59,770 bases of DNA from Candidatus Ornithospirochaeta avicola (GTDB taxonomy: Bacteria > Spirochaetota > Spirochaetia > Sphaerochaetales > Sphaerochaetaceae), in the NCBI GenBank assembly GCA_019113245.1, contig DXHU01000017.1:1-59770 (forward strand). The letters are read 5' to 3'. A program made the position numbers and the translations under genes. A model generated the notes under the pieces. It made no database searches and was not told the DNA's origin. It saw only the letters and a program-made list of their open reading frames with translations. Each line of letters begins with the position of its first letter. Within the stretch, counting starts at the first letter, position 1. Below, piece by piece: positions 1 through 7,882 of this stretch.

Positions 1-2
1 AT

Positions 3-551
3 ATTACAATTACAGGACCTTGCCTATGCTTATTAAAAGGAGAGAACGGTTCTGGAAAAACTACACTTCTTGAAATTCTTTTAGGTATTCATAACACGGA
101 TGGAGCAATTACATTTTATGGAATATCGCCAAATACGATATATTATTTCTTCCAAACTGCTACCTTGTTTAAAGGCACAATTCGTGACAACTTATTACTT
201 GGTTCATATAAAAGGGATAATGAAATTTATGATGTTTTAAAATCTGTTGGTATTTATGAGAAAATATTTCATTTGCCCAGCTCATTAGACACTGTAGTTA
301 GTGATGATTCTTTTTCTCGTGGAGAAGTTAAGAGATTGTTATTAGCTCGTGCTTTATTGCAAAACTTTGATGTATTGTTAATTGATGAAATTGAAAATTC
401 AATTGACTTGAATTCGAAAAAAAAGATTTTGTCTCTGCTTAAAGAAGTGTCAAAGAAAAAAATAGTTATTTTGGTCTCTCATGATATAGAGGCTGATGCA
501 TACGCAGATAGAGTTTTTCAAATCAGAAGTCAGAATATAGTTGAAATTTGA
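3..551 (+). CDS. ABC exporter ATP-binding domain, 3' part only
   Basis: The reading frame is open from the first bases, so the gene begins outside the window. What remains is the nucleotide-binding domain of an ABC transporter. Walker A reads GENGSGKTTLLEIL, and the Q-loop reads FFQTATLFKGTIRDNLLLG, a form typical of ABCB/peptide-export half-transporters, where an export-type membrane domain normally precedes it. The signature motif is FSRGEVKRLLLARALL instead of LSGGQ, and Walker B ends LLIDEIENS instead of LLDEPTS. The catalytic Glu of Walker B and the H-loop His (VILVSHD) are kept, so it may still hydrolyse ATP. It is in a very AT-rich stretch unlike the rest of the window. The exporter assignment is good; the substrate is unknown. 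Confidence 0.8.
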   Translation: MTITGPCLCLLKGENGSGKTTLLEILLGIHNTDGAITFYGISPNTIYYFFQTATLFKGTIRDNLLLGSYKRDNEIYDVLKSVGIYEKIFHLPSSLDTVVSDDSFSRGEVKRLLLARALLQNFDVLLIDEIENSIDLNSKKKILSLLKEVSKKKIVILVSHDIEADAYADRVFQIRSQNIVEI

Positions 552-962
552 ATAGAAGATTTCCGTATATCTTAGCCATACGTTCAGTTCTATCTTTTAT
601 TCTTACAATTTGCTGCAGAGTAATGTGCCGAGTCTGATATGGTGGCAAGTTTTAGATTAGATAATATTCATTTTGCTGTCTTAGTACAATTTGTTGCATG
701 AATCTGTTTATCTTTTATATTTTTATGCATAAGTGGGAAAGAAATATAACAGGTTTATTTGTTATTCTGAATAATATCAAAATGAATTAATGACTAATTA
801 AACTATAGTTTATTATTTGCACCTAAGTTTGATAGTGCTTTTATTTGATTTGAGCACTATTTATAGAAAATATTATATAATTGCTTAAATATTGTAATGG
901 GTTTCAGTTTGACTATCAAAAATATATTTATCCAGCTGTTTATGATTTATTAAAAGGGAAAA
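552..962. other. AT-rich gene-free gap
   Basis: About 410 bases without a convincing coding frame on either strand and without a clear hairpin terminator. It separates the ABC ATPase gene from the next gene of the same strand, so it probably holds the promoter of the two-gene unit that follows; no single -35/-10 pair stands out in such AT-rich sequence. Confidence 0.5.
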
Positions 963-1481
963 ATGGTTTCTGAAAAAAATTTTGAAAATTATTTAATGTT
1001 ATTGACTAGAATCTATGATAAAAGAAAGGTTCTGCAACAAAGAGAAAACTCTGTATTAAAAATATTATTTTATACCCCTTTCTATGCAAAAGCAAAAAAT
1101 CCAGAAAGGGTTGCACTAGTAAACATGTGTAATTATTTTTTGTATTCCTCAAAAATAACGAAAGATATTTTTCATCATAATGAATACGATGATGACGAGC
1201 TGTTCATTAGAATATCTTTACTTTATAATATTCCTGACGGAGATGAGCTTATAATTGAAAAAGGAAAACTTGTTTTAGAGTTAATTATGCTTCAGGATCA
1301 TTTTGCAGATATGGAGGCAGATTTACAGAATGCGAAATATAATCCTATCTTATCAGGAAAATGGGATTATTACGAATTACGAAAGAGAATAATTAGTAGA
1401 ATTGATTCTATTAAGTCGGCTGAATATGATGCTGCAATATCAATAAGAGATGCTTTTGAGCAAAATTTTTGGATGGTATAA
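963..1481 (+). CDS. Hypothetical protein, 172 aa
   Basis: Not recognised. The start is an ATG preceded by a purine-rich AAGGGA about 4 bases upstream. The product is soluble, with no signal peptide or membrane segment, and predicted mostly helical, with charged stretches such as HNEYDDDELF and a Trp/Tyr-containing segment GKWDYYELRKR. The stop codon is immediately followed by the ATG of the membrane-bound LuxR-type regulator, so the two are almost certainly co-transcribed and probably work together; a partner or sensor role for the regulator is inference only. Codon use is as AT-rich as its neighbours. Confidence 0.65.
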   Translation: MVSEKNFENYLMLLTRIYDKRKVLQQRENSVLKILFYTPFYAKAKNPERVALVNMCNYFLYSSKITKDIFHHNEYDDDELFIRISLLYNIPDGDELIIEKGKLVLELIMLQDHFADMEADLQNAKYNPILSGKWDYYELRKRIISRIDSIKSAEYDAAISIRDAFEQNFWMV

Positions 1482-2459
1482 ATGTCGGAAAGAAGGCTAA
1501 CTCAAATTACAATAGGTATTTTATTTTCTTTTTTTTTATTGATATCTATATTTTTTAATTTTGTTATAATGTTTTCTTCTTACAGAAGACAATCTTCATA
1601 TGATATTACAATTATTATTCTTTTCGTGTTTTTTATAAGTTTTCTATTGTCAATGATAAAAGAAAAAACAGGTATGATTATGCAAGTCATCCTAATATTA
1701 TCGATTTCGTATGTTTGTTTTATTTTTAATGGTGAATATGATTTCTTCAGCTGGGGGTTTCTATTATTATTCATCATTTTGTCATATCATTACGGATTCT
1801 TAGAAAACTATATTTATACAAAATTTTTAATTTTTCTTTTATCGTTTATTGTTGTAATTTCTATTACAGCCTATGTGCATAAAAACCCATTTATAGTGGT
1901 AATTTGTTTGATTTATTTTTGTTGTGTTTTCTTTTTTTGCTGTTTCATATTCCGAAAAATTGTGTATGAGCTATTTCATTCTGAAAAGCAAATTGCGGAT
2001 TTACAGCAGATGCTATGTATAAAAGAACAAGAATTGGAACAGGCTAGAATAAATTCAAAAGTTGAGGAGCTTTCATTTAACAACTATTTAGAGCTGGTAA
2101 AGAGAATACAGTGCTTAGAAGAAGAAAATAATAAATTAAAGTTAAACATTACAACTGCTATGGGGAATTATTTGAATAAAAAGGAACAACTCTTTGAAGA
2201 TAAAGATAATTTATCAAAAATAATTGAAAAACTTTTTCCTGTATTTAATTCTAAAGAAAAAAGAGTATTAATTGATTTCTATTTATCAAATGGCAGTAAA
2301 ACAAATAATGAAATTGCCTATGATTTAGGAACAACGGAACAGACCGTTAAAAATGCTTTTAGAAAGATTTTTAATGAACTACAAATAAAATCTAGAGCTG
2401 AAGTGCTTGTAAAATTAGACACAGTTTTATCCAGTATTACAAACGAATATGAGATATGA
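1482..2459 (+). CDS. Membrane-anchored LuxR-type transcriptional regulator
   Basis: A 325-residue protein in three parts. Residues about 8-157 contain roughly six hydrophobic segments, including one very Phe/Cys-rich helix near 140-155. Residues about 165-225 are charged and heptad-like (LEEENNKLK), a probable coiled coil for dimerisation. Residues about 240-310 match a LuxR/GerE helix-turn-helix: SKEKRVLIDFYL, then NNEIAYDLGTTEQTVKNAF, then LQIKSRAEVLVKL. The protein would read a membrane or extracellular signal and bind DNA at the cytoplasmic face. There is no receiver or kinase domain. It starts directly after the stop of the upstream hypothetical gene. Targets may include the adjacent exporter (inference). 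Confidence 0.75.
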   Translation: MSERRLTQITIGILFSFFLLISIFFNFVIMFSSYRRQSSYDITIIILFVFFISFLLSMIKEKTGMIMQVILILSISYVCFIFNGEYDFFSWGFLLLFIILSYHYGFLENYIYTKFLIFLLSFIVVISITAYVHKNPFIVVICLIYFCCVFFFCCFIFRKIVYELFHSEKQIADLQQMLCIKEQELEQARINSKVEELSFNNYLELVKRIQCLEEENNKLKLNITTAMGNYLNKKEQLFEDKDNLSKIIEKLFPVFNSKEKRVLIDFYLSNGSKTNNEIAYDLGTTEQTVKNAFRKIFNELQIKSRAEVLVKLDTVLSSITNEYEI

Positions 2460-2730
2460 TTTTCTGAAAGCAGAAAAAGTGGGGATATGTACGTTTTCTT
2501 AAATTTAAGTGATAGATGTTTTATTTTCGTTGTCACATCATAGGACATGAGTGCTTATCTTCAGCTTTTTTATTTCATGGGTTCAAACTAGAGCTTGTTA
2601 TCATTAGGTATAAAACCAGTCAAATAACAAGGATGTTTTAAAACCGGTCTGTAATTAATAAAGGTATAGCGATTTTTAGTTTTTTCTGGTGAATCCAGAT
2701 GGAATGCTGTCTCTGCGGTTAATAATGGGT
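2460..2730. other. AT-rich gene-free stretch
   Basis: No coding frame is convincing here. Two imperfect direct copies of TAAAACCRGTC lie at 2611-2621 and 2639-2649. A short hairpin (TTTTCTG/CAGAAAA) just after the regulator gene has no T-tract. This marks the right edge of the AT-rich block before the tRNA operon. Confidence 0.4.
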
Positions 2731-2778
2731 AAAAAAACAAAAACCTGACTAATTCCTTTTATCAGAATCAGTCAGGTT
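2731..2778 (-). terminator. Rho-independent terminator of the tRNA operon
   Basis: Two 13-base arms (2742-2754 and 2766-2778) form a stem with one G-U pair. On the minus strand the hairpin is followed by TTTGTTTTTTT. It lies right after the last tRNA of the minus-strand operon. Confidence 0.9.
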
Positions 2779-2781
2779 AAG

Positions 2782-2853
2782 AGCGAAAGACGGGACTTGA
2801 ACCCGCGACATCCACCTTGGCAAGGTGGAGCTCTACCACTGAGCTACTTTCGC
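2782..2853 (-). tRNA. tRNA-Gly (GCC)
   Basis: Complete cloverleaf on the minus strand. The acceptor is GCGAAAG/CTTTCGC with discriminator U. The anticodon loop TTGCCAA sits in a CCACC/GGTGG stem, and the T-loop is GGTTCAAGTCC. The 3' CCA is not encoded. Last gene of the five-tRNA operon, three bases upstream of its terminator. Confidence 0.97.
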
Positions 2854-2866
2854 ATTGCCGTAGTGT

Positions 2867-2946
2867 TGCGAGAGGAGGGACTCGAACCCTCACGCGGAGG
2901 CACTAGTTCCTAAGACTAGCGTGTATACCAATTTCACCACTCTCGC
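2867..2946 (-). tRNA. tRNA-Leu (TAG)
   Basis: The acceptor GCGAGAG pairs with CTCTCGC and the discriminator is A. The anticodon loop CTTAGGA in a CTAGT/ACTAG stem gives UAG. At 80 bases it has a short class II variable arm. CCA is not encoded. Fourth in the operon. Confidence 0.96.
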
Positions 2947-2948
2947 GA

Positions 2949-3021
2949 TGAGCCGCAAAGGGATCGAACCTTTGACCCACAGATTAAGAGTCTGTTGCTC
3001 TACCAGCTGAGCTAGCGGCCC
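2949..3021 (-). tRNA. tRNA-Lys (CTT)
   Basis: The acceptor GGGCCGC pairs with GCGGCTC (one G-U) and the discriminator is A. The anticodon loop CTCTTAA in an ACAGA/TCTGT stem gives CUU. CCA is not encoded. Only two bases separate it from the tRNA-Leu gene. Confidence 0.96.
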
Positions 3022-3038
3022 TGTTTAAATGTTGTTAT

Positions 3039-3112
3039 CGCGCCCTGTAGGATTCGAACCTACGACCTGCGGATTCGAAGTCCGTCACTCTATCCAGCTG
3101 AGCTAAGAGCGC
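3039..3112 (-). tRNA. tRNA-Arg (TCG)
   Basis: The acceptor GCGCTCT pairs with AGGGCGC (one U-G pair) and the discriminator is G. The anticodon loop CTTCGAA gives UCG. The outermost anticodon-stem pair (27-43) is an A-C mismatch. CCA is not encoded. Confidence 0.95.
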
Positions 3113-3119
3113 AATATAG

Positions 3120-3192
3120 GGTGGAAGAAGGGATTCGAACCCTCGACAACCAGATCCACAATCTGGCGCTCTACCACTGAACTACTTCCACC
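3120..3192 (-). tRNA. tRNA-His (GTG)
   Basis: The acceptor GTGGAAG/CTTCCAC is extended by an encoded G-1 paired with discriminator C73, the identity element of bacterial tRNA-His. The anticodon loop TTGTGGA gives GUG. CCA is not encoded. First gene of the operon. Confidence 0.97.
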
Positions 3193-3240
3193 ATTTTGTG
3201 GAAACTCCATGGCGTTGCCGGTGCAATTTCAACGTACGAT

Positions 3241-3270
3241 ACTATGCCAAAAATCATGGCAGCTTGTCAA
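3241..3270 (-). promoter_or_regulatory. Probable promoter of the tRNA operon
   Basis: On the minus strand a perfect TTGACA (3265-3270) is followed 18 bases later by CATAGT (3241-3246). It lies about 50 bases upstream of tRNA-His, the right place for a stable-RNA promoter. Confidence 0.65.
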
Positions 3271-3413
3271 TAGCTTTTGAAAAAATATTTTCAATTATCA
3301 TGGATACAGGGTTTAAAATGTTTTTGCATAAGTAGATAGATTATGAATTAATTCTGTTATTTTTTTTCTTGTTCTGATTAACATTTATGCTTATATTTAT
3401 CCTGGAGCAGATG

Positions 3414-4250
3414 ATGAGAGTAATAAAAGATTGTTCTTTTGATGAAGAGAGAGCTCTCTATGGAGAGCATGATATAAAACTTATTAATGTCAGTTTTTCA
3501 GGAAAGGCAGACGGGGAGAGCGCTTTGAAAGAGGCCTCAGATATTGAATGCGAGAATGTGCTCTTCAATCTGCGTTATCCTCTCTGGCATGACAGCAATG
3601 TTGTCATAAAGAACTCCACGATGACCGAAAACTGCCGTGCTGCCCTCTGGTATACAGATAATGTAGAGATAACAAAGAGTCATCTGAATGGCATAAAGGC
3701 TCTGAGAGAATGCAGTAATGTGAGAATCAAGGATACTTCCATAGTATCACCTGAATTCGGCTGGAGATCTTCTTCTATTTCTGCAGAAAATGTTAAAGCA
3801 GAAGGCGAGTACTTCATGTTCGAGAGCAGAAAGCTTGACTTTAGGAACATTGAGTTCAAAGGCAAATACTCATTCCAGTACATTGAGGATGCCCGCTTTG
3901 AAAACTGCCGTTTTGATACAAAGGATGCCTTCTGGCACAGCAAGAACACGACTGTGATAAATTCTGTGATAAAAGGTGAATATCTGGCATGGTATTCGGA
4001 GAATCTTACTCTTATTGATTGCAAGATTATAGGCACGCAGCCGCTCTGCTACGCAAGGAATCTGAAGATGGTCAACTGCACTATGACAGACACAGATCTC
4101 TCTTTTGAGAAATCAGATGTGGATGCAAGCATTACAGGAGATATCCTGAGCATCAAGAATCCTAAGAGCGGCAAAATCACAGTAAAAGGAAAGATTGGTT
4201 CCATAATCCTGGATGATGACAACAGCAAGGGAGAAATTATAGAAATCTGA
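3414..4250 (+). CDS. DUF3737 family beta-helix protein
   Basis: A cytoplasmic protein of about 278 residues resembling DUF3737. Many short rungs repeat the pattern of an N/D/E-rich turn plus an aromatic (for example LWHDSNVVIKNS, LWYTDNVEITKS, FWHSKNTTVINS, AWYSENLTLIDC), as expected for a right-handed parallel beta-helix. There is no signal peptide and no catalytic motif that I can name, and the family's function is unknown. Two adjacent ATGs (3411, 3414) follow a GGAG at 3403-3406; 3414 gives the better spacing. An in-frame ATG at 3387 lacks a ribosome site. It lies 60 bases upstream of nrdA, on the same strand. Confidence 0.82.
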   Translation: MRVIKDCSFDEERALYGEHDIKLINVSFSGKADGESALKEASDIECENVLFNLRYPLWHDSNVVIKNSTMTENCRAALWYTDNVEITKSHLNGIKALRECSNVRIKDTSIVSPEFGWRSSSISAENVKAEGEYFMFESRKLDFRNIEFKGKYSFQYIEDARFENCRFDTKDAFWHSKNTTVINSVIKGEYLAWYSENLTLIDCKIIGTQPLCYARNLKMVNCTMTDTDLSFEKSDVDASITGDILSIKNPKSGKITVKGKIGSIILDDDNSKGEIIEI

Positions 4251-4279
4251 TTGTTTTCTTTCTCTAAATCATGTAAATT
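4251..4279 (+). promoter_or_regulatory. Possible nrdAB promoter
   Basis: TTGTTT (4251-4256), 17 bases, then TAAATT (4274-4279), ending about 30 bases upstream of the nrdA start. The match is modest. No NrdR-box pair is visible in this short gap. Confidence 0.35.
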
Positions 4280-4310
4280 CTTACTGATAACAGTTATTAA
4301 GTAGGAATGT

Positions 4311-6827
4311 ATGGCGATAATCAAGAGAAATGGGACAAAAGAAGAATTTGACAGCAACAAGATCAAAAATGCTGTAGAAAAGGCTTTTCTTGCAACAGGG
4401 GAAAAAAGGGAAGGCAGTGTTTTAGATGACATTGTTTCATCAGCTCTTTCTTCTCTCAATCTTGAAAATGATATCTCAGTTGAGGATGTTCAGGACTCAG
4501 TTGAAGAGAGCCTAATGAAGTTCGGGTATTATCAGACGGCAAAGGCATACATAATATACAGGAACAACAGAAGCAGCATCAGAAATGTGAGAAATGAAAT
4601 CATTTCTCTTCTCGGAGATGATAAAATCGAGCCTGTTTTGAAAGAAATCCAGGAAGAGTTTCCTGATGCCGTTTATTCTCTTGAGATACTCAAAGAGAAA
4701 TTTGCATCCTTTTTTAAGCCTGAGATGAAAAAAGAAGAGAAGATGGAAAGTCTGATCAAGGCAGCAGTCGAGCTTATAAAGCCAGAGTGTGCCAAGTGGG
4801 ACATGATTGCATCTCGTCTTCTTTATTATTCCTTTTCTTCAAAGCTGAAAAAGGAGGAGGAAGAACGTCTTCTTTCATCATTCTATGAAAAGATAAAATA
4901 TCTTTCAGATGAGGGACTTTATGGAAGGTATATTCTTTCATCATATTCAAAAGCTGAGGTAGAAGAGGCATCTGCATTCATTGATGAGAATAGAAACAAG
5001 CTTTTCACTTACTCAGCTCTTGATCTTCTTTTAAAGCGCTATGTGATAAAGACTCATAATCACACAGCACTTGAATCTCCGCAGGAGATGTTCCTTTCTA
5101 TTTCTCTTCATCTTGCCATGAATGAGAAAAAAGACCGCATCGCCTGGGTGAGAAAATTCTATGACATGCTCTCATATCTGCGTGTGACGATGGCAACTCC
5201 TACGCTCAGCAATGCAAGAAAGCCGTTCCATCAGCTTTCAAGCTGTTTTATCGACACAGTGCCTGACAGTCTCAATGGAATATATAGAAGCCTTGACAAC
5301 TTTGCAAAGGTAAGCAAGTTTGGCGGAGGCATGGGGCTTTATTTTGGCAAAGTGAGGGCAAACGGAAGTGCTATCAGAGGATTTGAAGGTGCAGCCGGAG
5401 GCGTAATCAGATGGATCCGTCTTGTGAATGATACAGCTGTTGCAGTTGACCAGCTTGGAGTAAGAAGCGGTGCTGTTGCGGTCTATCTTGATGTCTGGCA
5501 TAAGGATTTGCCTGAGTTTTTGAATCTGAGGACAAACAATGGTGATGACAGGATGAAGGCTCACGATGTTTTTCCTGCAATATGCTACCCAGATTTATTC
5601 TGGCGCCTTGCAGAGGAGAATATAGACAGCCCATGGTACATGATGTGTCCACATGAAATATATTCTGTAAAGGGTTATCATCTGGAGGATTATTTTGGTC
5701 CGGAATGGGAGAAAAGATATCTTGATTGTGTAAGCGATGTCCGCATTTCGAAGCGGGAGATGAGCATCAAGAACATAATAAGGCTCATACTCAAGTCTGC
5801 AGTCGAGACCGGAACCCCGTTTGCATTCAACCGTGATACTGTAAACAGGATGAATCCCAATTCTCATAAGGGCATAATATATTGTTCAAATCTATGTACT
5901 GAGATTGCTCAGAACATGAGTGAAATAGAAGAAGTGAGCATAGAGACAAAGACAGAAGACGGAGATACTGTTGTCGTCACAACCACAAAGCCTGGAGATT
6001 TTGTGGTATGCAATCTTGCATCGCTTTCTCTTGGAAACTTTGATGTGGAAGATGAGAAGCTTCTTAAAGAGACAATCGAGAGCGCTGTACGCGCCCTTGA
6101 CAATGTAATTGATTTGAACTTCTATCCACTTGAGTATGCGCGGCATACGAACAGAAAATACAGGGCAATAGGGCTAGGGGTATCAGGCTACCATCATATG
6201 CTTGCCAAAAAAGGCATAAGATGGGAGAGCGAGGCTCATCTTTCCTTTGTCGACAGAGTTTTCGAGAACATTGCATACTATGCAATATCATCGTCTGCAA
6301 GAAATGCAGAGGAGAAGGGAAGCTATGAGTATTTTTCAGGATCCGACTGGGAGAATGGAGAATATTTTAGAAAAAGGAATTACACTTCAGAGCGCTGGCT
6401 TGAGCTTGAAAGATATATCAGATCCCATGGCATCAGAAACAGCTACATCATGGCAGTTGCCCCTACAAGCAGCACAAGCATAATCGCAGGAACAAGTGCG
6501 GGCGTTGACCCTGTCATGAAGAGATTCTTCTATGAAGAGAAGAAGGGCTCTATGCTTGCCCGCATTGCCCCCGAGCTGTCTGCTGATACATGGTGGTATT
6601 ACAAGAACGCGCATGAGATTGATCAGAGCTGGTCAGTGAGAGCTGCCGCAGTCAGACAGCGCCATATTGATCAGGCCCAGTCTGTCAATCTCTACATCAC
6701 AAATGATTATACACTTCGGCAGGTGCTCTCGCTTTATATCCTTGCTCATAAAACAGGGGTCAAGACCCTTTATTATGTCAGAAGCAAGTCGCTTGAAGTT
6801 GAAGAGTGCGAAAGCTGCTCATCGTAA
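4311..6827 (+). CDS. nrdA: Class I ribonucleotide reductase, large (alpha) subunit
   Basis: Reduces ribonucleoside diphosphates to deoxyribonucleotides together with NrdB. An ATP-cone allosteric domain occupies residues about 1-95 (IIKRNGTKEEFDSNKI), so overall activity is probably dATP-regulated. The catalytic set is complete. C312 (LSSCF) and C567 (VVCNLASL) form the reducing pair; N527, C529 and E531 (SNLCTE) form the radical site; a YY pair near 821-822 (LYYVRSKS) serves radical transfer; the C-terminal CESC shuttles electrons from thioredoxin. The 838-residue length is normal once the cone and an insert near 535-560 are counted. The start follows an AGGA four bases upstream. nrdB begins nine bases after the stop with a strong AAGGAGG, so this is an nrdAB operon. 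Confidence 0.97.
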   Translation: MAIIKRNGTKEEFDSNKIKNAVEKAFLATGEKREGSVLDDIVSSALSSLNLENDISVEDVQDSVEESLMKFGYYQTAKAYIIYRNNRSSIRNVRNEIISLLGDDKIEPVLKEIQEEFPDAVYSLEILKEKFASFFKPEMKKEEKMESLIKAAVELIKPECAKWDMIASRLLYYSFSSKLKKEEEERLLSSFYEKIKYLSDEGLYGRYILSSYSKAEVEEASAFIDENRNKLFTYSALDLLLKRYVIKTHNHTALESPQEMFLSISLHLAMNEKKDRIAWVRKFYDMLSYLRVTMATPTLSNARKPFHQLSSCFIDTVPDSLNGIYRSLDNFAKVSKFGGGMGLYFGKVRANGSAIRGFEGAAGGVIRWIRLVNDTAVAVDQLGVRSGAVAVYLDVWHKDLPEFLNLRTNNGDDRMKAHDVFPAICYPDLFWRLAEENIDSPWYMMCPHEIYSVKGYHLEDYFGPEWEKRYLDCVSDVRISKREMSIKNIIRLILKSAVETGTPFAFNRDTVNRMNPNSHKGIIYCSNLCTEIAQNMSEIEEVSIETKTEDGDTVVVTTTKPGDFVVCNLASLSLGNFDVEDEKLLKETIESAVRALDNVIDLNFYPLEYARHTNRKYRAIGLGVSGYHHMLAKKGIRWESEAHLSFVDRVFENIAYYAISSSARNAEEKGSYEYFSGSDWENGEYFRKRNYTSERWLELERYIRSHGIRNSYIMAVAPTSSTSIIAGTSAGVDPVMKRFFYEEKKGSMLARIAPELSADTWWYYKNAHEIDQSWSVRAAAVRQRHIDQAQSVNLYITNDYTLRQVLSLYILAHKTGVKTLYYVRSKSLEVEECESCSS

Positions 6828-6836
6828 GGAGGAAAA

Positions 6837-7880
6837 ATGGAAGAGCTTAAGACAAAACCCCTTTTCAATCCGAATGGGGACACTGATGTGAAGAAAAGAA
6901 GGATGATTGGCGGCAACACCACGAATCTGAATGACTTCAACAATCTCAAATACCAATGGACAAGTTCTTGGTACCGTCAGGCAATGAATAATTTCTGGAT
7001 TCCGGAGGAGATAAACCTCAATCAGGATCTCAAGGATTATCATAATCTGCTTCCTTCTGAAAGAAAGGCCTATGACAAGATCTTGTCCTTCCTTGTCTTT
7101 CTTGATTCTCTGCAGACAGCGAACCTTCCGAATGTCGGGGAATATATTACAGCAAATGAAGTGAATCTCTGCCTTCATATCCAGACATTCCAGGAATGCA
7201 TACACTCTCAGAGCTATTCGTACATGCTTGATACAATCTGTTCTCCTGAAGAAAGGGATGATATCCTCTTTCAGTGGAAGACTGATGAGCATCTTTTGAG
7301 AAGAAATACATTCATAGGAGAATGCTATAACGATTTTCTGAAAAACAGGGATCTCTTCCATTTTGCAAAGGTGCTTTTTGCAAACTACATTCTTGAAGGT
7401 GTGTATTTCTATTCAGGCTTCATGTTCTTCTATAATCTTTCCAGAAACGGCAAGATGCCGGGATCTGCTCAGGAGATCAGATACATCAACAGGGATGAGA
7501 ACACACATCTATGGCTTTTCAGGAACATAATACTTGAGCTTAAGAAGGAAGTGCCTGAGCTTTTCGAGAGTGAAAAAGTTGAAGTCTACCGTCAGATGAT
7601 TAAAGAGGGAGTAAGGCAGGAAATCGCATGGGGAGAGTACGTCATCGGCGATGATATTCCTGGCCTGAATTCATCTATGGTAAGGGACTACATAACATAT
7701 CTTGGAAATGCAAGATGGACAAGCCTCGGCTTTGAAACTCTTTATCCTGGATATGAGAAGGAGCCGGACAACATGATGTGGGTAAGCCAGTATTCTAATG
7801 CCAACATGGTCAAGACAGATTTCTTTGAAGCAAGAAGCACTGCATATGCAAAGAGCACAGCGCTTGTTGACGATCTTTGA
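6837..7880 (+). CDS. nrdB: Class I ribonucleotide reductase, small (beta) subunit
   Basis: Houses the dinuclear metal centre and radical that starts NrdA catalysis. Ligands are in place: D90 (FLVFLDSLQ), E120 and H123 (QECIHSQSY), E187 (YILEGVY), E221 and H224 (DENTHLW). The tyrosine equivalent to E. coli Y122 is present (Y127), so a tyrosyl radical enzyme of the Ia type is likely rather than a radical-free class Ic. The length (347 aa) is typical. It is translated from ATG 4 bases after AAGGAGG. Because such centres normally need oxygen for assembly, its presence beside the oxygen-independent nrdDG elsewhere in the window suggests the organism meets low oxygen at times. Confidence 0.97.
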   Translation: MEELKTKPLFNPNGDTDVKKRRMIGGNTTNLNDFNNLKYQWTSSWYRQAMNNFWIPEEINLNQDLKDYHNLLPSERKAYDKILSFLVFLDSLQTANLPNVGEYITANEVNLCLHIQTFQECIHSQSYSYMLDTICSPEERDDILFQWKTDEHLLRRNTFIGECYNDFLKNRDLFHFAKVLFANYILEGVYFYSGFMFFYNLSRNGKMPGSAQEIRYINRDENTHLWLFRNIILELKKEVPELFESEKVEVYRQMIKEGVRQEIAWGEYVIGDDIPGLNSSMVRDYITYLGNARWTSLGFETLYPGYEKEPDNMMWVSQYSNANMVKTDFFEARSTAYAKSTALVDDL

Positions 7881-7882
7881 AA

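Noticed and set aside
2611-2649. Direct repeats TAAAACCAGTC and TAAAACCGGTC as possible attachment-site remnants
   Set aside because: Only 11 bases with one mismatch, 28 bases apart, not matching any part of the adjacent tRNA genes, so not evidence of integration.
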